DNA of 5,743 nt from Bacteroidota bacterium (GTDB lineage: Bacteria; Bacteroidota; Bacteroidia; Chitinophagales; Chitinophagaceae). This document shows, in pieces, positions 1 through 5,404 of this stretch. A program made the translations under genes and the position numbers. Under the pieces are notes generated by a model. That model was not told where the DNA came from. It made no database searches and was given only the letters and a program-made list of their open reading frames with translations. The stretch spans positions 1-5,743 of the forward strand of contig JAGWTK010000276.1 of the NCBI GenBank assembly GCA_028876035.1, written 5' to 3'. The stretch's first letter is position 1. Each line of letters starts with the position of its first letter.

Positions 1-1371
1 ATTACTGCGACGGCGAATGGAGGAAGTAACTATTCTTTTAGTATTAATGGTGGAAGTTTTCAATCGTCCGGAACATTTTCCGGACTTGCCGCCGGAAAAT
101 ATACCATCGCAGCGAAAACAGATGCTGGCTGCCTCGGCACCGCAGAGGTTACTGTTGGCACCAAAGATCCTTGTGCAGGCGTGACAGTGGCGGTTACCAC
201 CACGCAGGTGAATCCTGTCAATGGTCAGTCCAACGGCAGCATCACGGCATCGGCAACAGGAGGAACAGGCTTTACGTATAGTCTGAACAATGGAACTTAT
301 CAATCATCGGGCGTTTTCAGTGGCCTGGCTGCGGGCACCTATACCATTACAGCAAAAAATGCGTCGGGTTGTTCAGCCATCGCACAGGCCACCCTTACGG
401 GCACTGATCCCTGTGCCGGTATTACCGTGGCGGTAAGCACAACAAAAACTGATCCCACCACAGGACAGTCTAACGGCAGCATCACCGCAGCAGCAACAGG
501 AGGAACTGGTTTTACGTATAGTTTGAACAACGGTGCTTTCCAGGCGTCTGGTACGTTCAGCGGACTGGCAACGGGCAACTATACCATCACCGCAAAAAAT
601 TCGAATGGATGTACCGGCAGCACTACGGTGGCGCTCGGCGCAAATAACCCGTGTGCTGGGGTGACCATTACCGTTAGTTCAACACAGGTAAACCCAACAC
701 TTAACCAGTCGAACGGTTCCATAACCGCCACAGCCAGTGGAGCAAGTGGCTATACCTACAGCCTGAACAATGGCGCCTTCCAGGCTTCCGGTGTATTCAC
801 CGGTCTTGCTGCGGGCACCTACACCATTACAGCAAAAAGTTCCGCAGGCTGTCTCGGTACAGGGCAGGCCACGCTCACGGCCACGGATCCCTGTGCCGGC
901 ATCACGGTGGCGGTGACAACCACGCAGGTTAATCCGGCATCGGGCCAGTCCAACGGCAGCATCACCGCGTCAGCTACCGGTGGCAGTGGTTTTTCCTACA
1001 GCCTCAATAATGGCACATTCCAAACCAGCAGCACGTTCAGCGGCCTGGCAGCCGGCAGCTATACCATCACGGCCAAAAACGCCAATGGCTGTACGGGTTC
1101 TGCGATCGTAACGCTAACTGCTACCAGCGCCTGCTCGGGGGTGAACATTGGAATGACATTTACCATCACCAATACAACACCCTGCGTGTCACCTGCCAAC
1201 AATGGAAGCATTGCGGTTACCGCCAGTGGTTCATCGGGCTATAGTTATAATCTGAATGGTGGTGCATGGCAAACCAGTAATAATTTCCCTTCGCTGAACA
1301 CGGGCAATTACCTGATGGGCGTGAAAGACCTGAACGGTTGTACGGCCACATCAACCGCTTCGGTAACGGTG
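1..1371 (+). repeat. Tandem 240-bp coding repeats (SprB-like units)
   Basis: The DNA repeats with an exact 240-bp period. Unit joins (the DPCAG-type codons) fall at 166, 406, 646, 886 and 1126. This gives one partial unit (1-165), four full units (166-405, 406-645, 646-885, 886-1125) and a last diverged unit (1126 to about 1371). The last unit carries about 9 extra bases before its NGSI motif. Neighbouring units differ at many synonymous third positions while the protein motif is kept, so the array looks old and selected at protein level rather than freshly amplified. The array continues past the left edge, so its total copy number is unknown. Confidence 0.9.
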
Positions 1372-1638
1372 CTGGCACCAGGCGCAACGTTTGCACCGGT
1401 AAAAGCCCTTATTACATCGCGGTGCAGCGGAAGTGGTTGTCATACCAATGGGGGAAGTGCGGCCGGATACAATTTCGACACCGACTGTAATATCGTGAAG
1501 TACTGGAGTCAAATCAATGGCGCTGCGGTAACGTATACGTTGAAGAAAATGCCGCAGAGTCCCCAGGCGCTTTTATCCACCGCAGAGAAAGCGACGATTA
1601 CGGCCTGGATCAACGCGGGACATGGCTATGTTAATTAG
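1..1638 (+). CDS. SprB-like repeat surface protein with C-terminal c-type heme domain (5' partial)
   Basis: The frame is open from base 1, so the start lies upstream; 545 residues are visible. Residues 1-457 are tandem ~80-residue units, each with an NGSI motif, a YSLNNG-like strand, a GLAAGTYTITAK-like strand and a final GC. This matches the SprB-type repeat of Bacteroidota cell-surface proteins. Each complete unit carries two cysteines (DPCAG and GC), which could form a disulfide. Residues about 461-545 are a different domain: a C475-x4-C480-H481 heme-attachment motif, a candidate axial Met517 in KMPQ, and a C-terminal W536-I-N-A-G helix end, as in small class I cytochrome c domains. The C-terminus does not resemble a type IX secretion sorting domain. 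It is the first visible gene of a six-gene train, 24 bases before the next gene. It is probably exported, with the repeats as a stalk or adhesive region and the heme domain at the C-terminus; cell location and ligand are unknown. The GTG at 181 is only an internal valine, not the start. Confidence 0.85.
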   Translation: MTATANGGSNYSFSINGGSFQSSGTFSGLAAGKYTIAAKTDAGCLGTAEVTVGTKDPCAGVTVAVTTTQVNPVNGQSNGSITASATGGTGFTYSLNNGTYQSSGVFSGLAAGTYTITAKNASGCSAIAQATLTGTDPCAGITVAVSTTKTDPTTGQSNGSITAAATGGTGFTYSLNNGAFQASGTFSGLATGNYTITAKNSNGCTGSTTVALGANNPCAGVTITVSSTQVNPTLNQSNGSITATASGASGYTYSLNNGAFQASGVFTGLAAGTYTITAKSSAGCLGTGQATLTATDPCAGITVAVTTTQVNPASGQSNGSITASATGGSGFSYSLNNGTFQTSSTFSGLAAGSYTITAKNANGCTGSAIVTLTATSACSGVNIGMTFTITNTTPCVSPANNGSIAVTASGSSGYSYNLNGGAWQTSNNFPSLNTGNYLMGVKDLNGCTATSTASVTVLAPGATFAPVKALITSRCSGSGCHTNGGSAAGYNFDTDCNIVKYWSQINGAAVTYTLKKMPQSPQALLSTAEKATITAWINAGHGYVN

Positions 1639-1662
1639 AACCAACGATAAAACAATCCACTT

Positions 1663-2379
1663 ATGAAAAAAACGCTTATTGCAAAATCCGGTATTCTATG
1701 TGCGCTGTTGCTGGTCACCCTCTACGCCTGCGTACACGAATTACCCGTTCCCAAAGGCAGCACAGGAACAGGCTCCGGCGGGGGTGGCGGAACAACACCC
1801 GCCCCAGTGACCTGCAGTGCCGATACGGTCTATTTTCAAAACACCATTCTGCCGCTGTTGAATTCAAGTTGTGCGATGAGTGGCTGCCACGACGCCATTA
1901 CACACAAAGAAGGAATCAATCTGACTACGTACAGCAGCATTATGTCTACCGGCGGTGTACGGGCGGGCAAGCCAACGCAGAGTAAACTTTACACAGTGAT
2001 CGCAGACAACTCGATGCCGCCGAAAGGAAGCACCCCGCTCACAGCCGATCAGAAAGCCCTTATCAGCAAATGGATCAGCCAGGGCGCACTCAACAATGTT
2101 TGCAACGGTTGCGACACCAGCGCATTTACGTTCTCGGGCAGCATTACCCCGATGATGAATACCTATTGCAAAGGTTGTCATAACAGCAGTAACCTGAGCG
2201 CGGGCATCGATTTGAGTACCTATGCAGGGATAAAAGCGGTGGCCCTGAATGGTAAGCTGATGGGATCGATTACGCATGCCAGTGGTTATGTAGCCATGCC
2301 ACAGGGTGGTGCAGCTTTGAGCTCCTGCCAGATTACACAGGTACAGAAATGGATCAATGCGGGAACCCCCAACAACTAA
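1663..2379 (+). CDS. Di-heme c-type cytochrome lipoprotein
   Basis: The 238-residue protein begins with a lipoprotein signal peptide (MKK, hydrophobic core, LYAC with lipidated Cys23), then a Gly/Ser/Thr-rich linker (31-50). Two consecutive cytochrome c-like domains follow. Domain 1 (about 51-145) has C70-x4-C75-H76, candidate axial Met118 in SMPP and a KWISQG helix end. Domain 2 (about 150-238) has C169-x2-C172-H173, candidate axial Met212 in AMPQ and KWINAG, ending TPNN. Extra cysteines at 51, 147, 150 and 222 may form structural disulfides. The C147-x2-C150 pair is followed by Asp rather than His, so it is not a third heme site. The likely role is electron transfer on the outer face of a membrane; redox partners are unknown. 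It starts 24 bases after the upstream gene, and the ATG at 1663 directly precedes the lysine-rich signal peptide. No Shine-Dalgarno is visible, as usual in Bacteroidota. Confidence 0.87.
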   Translation: MKKTLIAKSGILCALLLVTLYACVHELPVPKGSTGTGSGGGGGTTPAPVTCSADTVYFQNTILPLLNSSCAMSGCHDAITHKEGINLTTYSSIMSTGGVRAGKPTQSKLYTVIADNSMPPKGSTPLTADQKALISKWISQGALNNVCNGCDTSAFTFSGSITPMMNTYCKGCHNSSNLSAGIDLSTYAGIKAVALNGKLMGSITHASGYVAMPQGGAALSSCQITQVQKWINAGTPNN

Positions 2380-2389
2380 AACAAAGAAC

Positions 2390-2773
2390 ATGACAAAGGA
2401 CAAAACAATGCGCCGGTTGCTATCAGTTGCGGTTATTGTAAGCTTGCTATCGGCTTTGCAGGGATGCTACTACGACAAGGAAGAACTGCTCTATCACAAG
2501 ACGGGCGGAGTTGATTGCACAACGGTGAGTGCAAAATTCAGTACCGATATAGCACCGGTAATTAAAAGCAAATGCGCCACAGCCGGCTGTCACGATGCAG
2601 CAGGGAGTGCCGGCGGAACGGTGCTGGAAACGTATACACAAATTGCAGGGATGTCGGCGCGCATCAACCAGCGTGCCCTCGTAGATAAAACAATGCCTCC
2701 TTCCGCGCCACTAACAACCACTGAAATTGCAGCACTCACCTGCTGGATAAATTCCGGAACACCTAACAACTAA
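2390..2773 (+). CDS. Small mono-heme c-type cytochrome lipoprotein
   Basis: With the start at 2390 the product is 127 residues. It has a signal peptide with a classical lipobox LQGC (Cys26), then one cytochrome c-like domain: C62-x4-C67-H68, candidate axial Met102 in TMPP, and a CWINSG helix ending TPNN. The domain is closely similar in layout to those of the upstream gene, and both proteins end in GTPNN, which suggests duplication. Non-heme Cys43 and Cys118 bracket the domain and could pair. Start choice: an ATG at 2357 would overlap the upstream gene by 23 bases and give a polar extension unlike a signal peptide, so it is rejected. The ATG at 2408 (MRRLL..., preceded by AAAGGA at 2395-2400) is an equally plausible start and gives a typical 19-residue signal. 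The probable role is envelope electron transfer alongside the neighbouring cytochromes. Confidence 0.83.
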   Translation: MTKDKTMRRLLSVAVIVSLLSALQGCYYDKEELLYHKTGGVDCTTVSAKFSTDIAPVIKSKCATAGCHDAAGSAGGTVLETYTQIAGMSARINQRALVDKTMPPSAPLTTTEIAALTCWINSGTPNN

Positions 2774-2777
2774 TGTC

Positions 2778-3200
2778 ATGAAAAAGGCGAAAAGAAACAT
2801 GCTTGCATTACTGCTGATTGCGCTGGCCTGTGCCGGCTATGGTTTCTACCTGTATAAAAAGAAACCAGCCGATGTGAGAAAAGAAAAAGCTGAATTCAGC
2901 ATTGGAGCCGCAGAACTGGTAGCAGCATTCAATGCAGACGAAGCCGCCGCCAATAAAAAATTCGTTGATCATGTCCTTGGGGTCAGCGGAAAGGTTACCG
3001 GCATCAAAACAGACAGCAGCGGCCAGGCAACCGTTTTCCTTGATAGTGGCGATATGCTCTCTGCGGTTACCTGCAGCTTCTACAAAGAAGAAACGCCTTC
3101 ACTGGCAGCGGTAAAACAGGGCCAGCTGGTTACGATTAAAGGCCAGTGTACCGGAAAACTAATGGACGTGGTTCTTAATAAATGCAGCATCATCCAATAA
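2778..3200 (+). CDS. Membrane-anchored OB-fold protein (tRNA_anti-like family)
   Basis: The 140-residue protein has a basic N-terminus, one hydrophobic segment (about residues 8-26) followed by KKK, then a soluble domain. That domain matches the layout of the Bacteroidota OB-fold 'tRNA_anti-like' proteins: an ELVAAFNADEAAA helix (about 46-58), then beta strands with VSGKVTGI (69-76), VFLDSGD (86-92), C99, KKGQ-like KQGQLVTIKGQC (113-124) and a final strand with C136. Despite the family name, nothing here indicates tRNA binding; in this setting the domain probably faces the periplasm and may bind a partner or ligand. Cys18 in IALAC is a poor lipobox because the hydrophobic stretch continues, so an uncleaved anchor is preferred. 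The ATG lies 4 bases after the upstream stop, indicating translational linkage to the cytochrome gene. The exact function is unknown. Confidence 0.75.
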   Translation: MKKAKRNMLALLLIALACAGYGFYLYKKKPADVRKEKAEFSIGAAELVAAFNADEAAANKKFVDHVLGVSGKVTGIKTDSSGQATVFLDSGDMLSAVTCSFYKEETPSLAAVKQGQLVTIKGQCTGKLMDVVLNKCSIIQ

Positions 3201-3225
3201 TATCCTTCACCAAACTACACACTAC

Positions 3226-3780
3226 ATGAAAAAGATCCTATTCTGTATGCTCACACTCCTGTCTGTTCAACTGGCAGGTGCACAGGTACGTTATTTTACC
3301 AAGACCGGAAACATTTCCTTCCAGGCAGGTACGGCGCTGGAAGATATCGATGGCACCAATAAATCGGCTACCAGTGTTTTCGATGCCGGAACCGGTCAGA
3401 TTGAATTCGCCCTTCTTGTAAAAGGCTTTGAATTCAAAAGTGCCCTCATGCAGGAGCATTTCAATGAAAACTACATGGAGAGCGATAAATTCCCCAAGAG
3501 TGTTTTCAAGGGAAAAATTATGAACATCGAGAAAGTGAATTTTAAAAAGACGGGCGAATATCCCATAACAGTGAAAGGCACACTGGATATACACGGTGTT
3601 TCAAAGGAAATTGAAACAACGGGCACCATTAAAGTGCTCAACGACGAAACCGTTACCTCTTCCGCCAGCTTCCCGGTGACGCTGGAAGACTATAAGATTG
3701 CGATACCCGGACTCGTGAAAGACAAGATCTCAAAAACTGCCAAGATCGCCGTCTATTGTAGTTACGCTTTGTTAAAGTAA
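3226..3780 (+). CDS. YceI family protein, secreted
   Basis: The 184-residue protein has a Sec signal peptide (MKKILFC..., probable cleavage after Ala19 in AGAQ), then a YceI-type lipocalin-like barrel. Typical family stretches are visible: F-x-K-S-A-L-M-Q-E-H-F at about 70-79, YMESDKFPKSVFKG (83-96), the GTLDIHGVSKEI hairpin (118-129), and the closing LEDYKI strand (153-158). Length is close to that of E. coli YceI, about 190 residues. Known members bind long isoprenoid lipids in the barrel, and in E. coli yceI is co-transcribed with a cytochrome b561-like gene, yceJ. Here it sits 25 bases after the OB-fold gene and 6 bases before an outer-membrane barrel gene, downstream of three cytochrome-domain genes, so an isoprenoid- or quinone-linked periplasmic role is plausible. 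The ligand cannot be read from sequence. Confidence 0.9.
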   Translation: MKKILFCMLTLLSVQLAGAQVRYFTKTGNISFQAGTALEDIDGTNKSATSVFDAGTGQIEFALLVKGFEFKSALMQEHFNENYMESDKFPKSVFKGKIMNIEKVNFKKTGEYPITVKGTLDIHGVSKEIETTGTIKVLNDETVTSSASFPVTLEDYKIAIPGLVKDKISKTAKIAVYCSYALLK

Positions 3781-3786
3781 AATCCG

Positions 3787-4680
3787 ATGATTATGAAAAA
3801 GAGCCCCTTTCTCGTCCTATTGTTCTCGTTCGCATTGTCCGGCCTTTATGCACAGGGCGATTTGCTATCGCTGGTAGAGAAGAAAGATGAAAAGAAAAAA
3901 GAATATATCAGCAATGCCTTTAAATCCACCCGGGTTATCAACGGCCATTCAATGGAGTTTATCGGGAAAGGAGTGCTGGATGTAAGAATTCTGCACCGCT
4001 TTGGCGCTGTAAATACGGGACTTAACAACCTGTTTGGGCTGGACCAGGCAAATATGCGGTTTGGATTCGACTATGGTGTACTGAAAAGCCTGACCGTTGG
4101 ATTTGGCAGAAGCAATGTAGGAAAGGAATGGGATGGATTTATCAAATTCAGACCCATCTGGCAGTCTGAAGGCGGTACCTGGCCCTGGCCATTTTCTGTA
4201 GTGATTGTAACAGGGGGCACGCTCAGCAGTTTACCTTGGGCCGACCCGACCCGTAAAAACTTCTTTACAAGCCGGATGTCATTTTACAATGAACTCATTA
4301 TCGGGCGCAAGTTCAACGAGCGCTTCAGCCTGCAGGTATCTCCCACATTCGTACACAGGAACCTGGTGCAGTATGCGGCGGAGAAAAACGATGTGTATGC
4401 ACTGGGAATCGGGACGAGGTTCAAGATTTCGAAGCGGACAGCCTTTGTGGCCGACTACCATTATATCATTACCGGGCTCGACAAAACGGTGTACCAGGAT
4501 CCATTGTCCATTGGATTTGATATCGAAACCGGGGGCCACGTTTTCCAGCTGCATTTTTCAAATGCGACGGGTATGAATGAAAAAGCATTTATTACGAACA
4601 CCACCGGAAAATGGGGCAAAGGAGAGATCCGGTTTGGCTTCAACTTATCAAGAGTATTTACCGTATCAAAAGCCAAATAG
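3787..4680 (+). CDS. Outer-membrane beta-barrel protein, DUF5777-like
   Basis: The 297-residue protein has a Sec signal peptide (core LVLLFSFALSGL, probable cleavage after Ala22 in YAQ). A short charged segment follows (KKDEKKKEY, 32-40), then many alternating polar/aromatic strands typical of an outer-membrane barrel. Examples are VLDVRILHRFG, MRFGFDYGV, LTVGFGRSNVG, FSLQVSPTFVH, AFVADYHYII and the final strand IRFGFNLSRVF. Layout and motifs fit the Bacteroidota DUF5777 barrel family, whose role is not established to my knowledge. It is the last gene of the operon, 6 bases after the YceI gene and 19 bases before the terminator stem. The second ATG at 3793 (MKKSP...) is an equally good start and gives a more standard signal peptide. 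It could be a channel, or a scaffold for the lipoprotein cytochromes; that is inference. Confidence 0.8.
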   Translation: MIMKKSPFLVLLFSFALSGLYAQGDLLSLVEKKDEKKKEYISNAFKSTRVINGHSMEFIGKGVLDVRILHRFGAVNTGLNNLFGLDQANMRFGFDYGVLKSLTVGFGRSNVGKEWDGFIKFRPIWQSEGGTWPWPFSVVIVTGGTLSSLPWADPTRKNFFTSRMSFYNELIIGRKFNERFSLQVSPTFVHRNLVQYAAEKNDVYALGIGTRFKISKRTAFVADYHYIITGLDKTVYQDPLSIGFDIETGGHVFQLHFSNATGMNEKAFITNTTGKWGKGEIRFGFNLSRVFTVSKAK

Positions 4681-4699
4681 CCTTACTATAAAAAAACTA

Positions 4700-4731
4700 A
4701 AAAGGGAGCACGAACAGCCGTGCTCCCTTTT
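4700..4731. terminator. Bidirectional hairpin terminator between convergent genes
   Basis: A perfect 13-bp stem, AAAAGGGAGCACG (4700-4712) pairing with CGTGCTCCCTTTT (4719-4731), closes a 6-base loop. Read on plus it is followed by a short U-run (TTTTAATTT) 19 bases after the barrel gene's stop. Read on minus it is followed by a longer run (TTTTTAGTTTTTTT) about 21 bases past the XRE gene's stop. It probably ends transcription from both sides, with the better tail serving the minus-strand gene. Confidence 0.92.
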
Positions 4732-4752
4732 AATTTCGTGTGTATAAGGCCG

Positions 4753-4995
4753 TTAGAACCTGAAAAATTCCCGGATATCAGCCTCCAGTGCCATTAAGAT
4801 CTTGTGTAATGTACGCATCGTGATATTCGTTTTTCCGGCCTCAATGCGCGACATACTTGCTTTTTGAATATCACATTGAACCGCTAAATCATTTTGTGAA
4901 ATGTTCTTCTGCTGCCTTAATTCCCGGATACGAAGGCCAATTTGACGGAGCAGTTCGGGTTCAGTCATTTGATGAAGGGTGAGTTGTTCAGTCAT
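4753..4995 (-). CDS. Small XRE-family helix-turn-helix regulator
   Basis: The 80-residue protein consists almost wholly of a Cro/CI-type (XRE) DNA-binding domain. It contains IGLRIRELRQQKNIS (19-33, helix 1), QNDLAVQCDI (34-43, helix 2), the recognition helix QKASMSRIEAGK (44-55), then TNITMRTLHKILMALE (56-71) closing the five-helix fold. Residues 1-18 form a short extension, so Met10 (position 4968) could be the true start. There is no partner domain, ligand domain or toxin gene beside it. The gene is convergent with the cytochrome operon and separated from it by a shared terminator, so it is not part of that transcript. Its target is unknown; short XRE proteins often regulate their own promoter, and an AT-rich palindrome lies just upstream. 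Confidence 0.88.
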   Translation of the reverse strand: MTEQLTLHQMTEPELLRQIGLRIRELRQQKNISQNDLAVQCDIQKASMSRIEAGKTNITMRTLHKILMALEADIREFFRF

Positions 4996-5009
4996 ATAAT
5001 TAAAAAGTG

Positions 5010-5021
5010 ATTAAACTTAAT
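5010..5021. promoter_or_regulatory. AT-rich palindrome upstream of XRE gene (possible operator)
   Basis: ATTAA-AC-TTAAT is a 5-bp-arm inverted repeat whose near edge is 14 bases upstream of the XRE gene's ATG. A position next to a helix-turn-helix gene fits an autoregulatory operator. However, such a sequence arises easily by chance in A+T-rich DNA, so the call is weak. Confidence 0.2.
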
Positions 5022-5311
5022 AAACCTTCCCAAAATTTTCGTTGCCTCGAATGACAACTACCCTGCATTTATAAGCTTTTAATCATTATATACTGAATAA
5101 CAACGAGTAACATATAAACTATACTTATCAATCTTCGAAAAAAATCTAAAATCAGTTAGTAAAAACGCTGTATTGTGGTCGGCAAAAACCATTTTTTGAA
5201 TGAGGAGCCCTGTAACCGGTGTTCAAACGACGGAAGCGTCTGGTTCAACAATTCTGTTAACAATTGGCTGGCAGCATATAACAGGTATCCTTAACCGAAT
5301 TCATCCGCGTA

Positions 5312-5326
5312 GTTTTCGCAGAAAAC
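5312..5326. promoter_or_regulatory. Inverted repeat upstream of Nudix regulator gene (possible operator)
   Basis: GTTTTC-GCA-GAAAAC is a perfect 6-bp-arm inverted repeat with a 3-base centre. It lies 78 bases upstream of the Nudix gene's ATG. Symmetric sites of this size suit a dimeric regulator. No second copy is seen in the window, so it remains a candidate only. Confidence 0.25.
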
Positions 5327-5404
5327 ACGGTGCCGGGAATTTCCGCGACAATCACTATTTTTATCGATACGAGCTTCATTCACCCTAAAACGCTTCCCTT
5401 TCTC

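Larger units (their letters stand above)
1..4731 (+). other. Putative six-gene envelope/cytochrome operon (promoter outside window)
   Basis: Six plus-strand genes follow each other with gaps of 24, about 10, 4, 25 and 6 bases, with no terminator-like hairpin between them, and end at the hairpin at 4700-4731. This spacing supports one transcript. The contents are a repeat protein with a heme domain, two heme lipoproteins, a membrane-anchored OB-fold protein, a YceI-family protein and an outer-membrane barrel. All are predicted to be exported or membrane-anchored, assuming the truncated first gene also has an export signal. The promoter and possible further genes lie left of the window. Confidence 0.75.
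4996..5404. other. 409-base intergenic region between two divergent regulator genes
   Basis: The left half (to about 5165) is strongly A+T-rich, as expected for promoter DNA; the right half is more balanced in composition. I see no tRNA, rRNA, insertion element or convincing protein gene. A 62-codon open frame at 5200-5388 has no family resemblance and is probably chance. No clear Bacteroidota promoter (TTTG followed about 19 bases later by TAnnTTTG) stands out on either strand; partial matches such as TATTTTTA at 5356-5363 lack a good -33 partner. Short inverted repeats at 5010-5021 and 5312-5326, and GTTCAA and AACAATT copies near 5221-5265, are possible operators. Confidence 0.6.

Noticed and set aside
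339..578. 79-codon minus-strand open frame in the repeat region
   Set aside because: It is antisense to the tandem repeats and its periodicity comes from the coding strand.
1..1371. CRISPR-like array or other non-coding repeat
   Set aside because: The period is 240 bp, uninterrupted and fully coding in one frame with conserved protein motifs, so it is a protein-repeat array.
181..1638. GTG at 181 as the start of the repeat protein
   Set aside because: The same frame is open back to base 1 and encodes another repeat unit in register, so this GTG is an internal valine and the gene is 5'-truncated.
2099..2113. C147-N-G-C150-D in the di-heme lipoprotein as a third heme site
   Set aside because: The histidine needed after the second cysteine is Asp; the cysteines fit better as structural residues at the domain border.
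1864..2403. 179-codon open frame on the minus strand
   Set aside because: It lies opposite the well-supported di-heme lipoprotein gene, has no signal peptide or family resemblance, and looks like a frame shadow.
5013..5020. TAAGTTTA on the minus strand as the -7 element of the XRE promoter
   Set aside because: The only upstream TTTG lies about 11 bases away instead of about 19, and the last base of the -7 consensus is wrong.
5200..5388. 62-codon plus-strand open frame in the intergenic region
   Set aside because: No hydrophobic core, domain or recognisable motif, and no supporting context; most likely chance in a less A+T-rich stretch.
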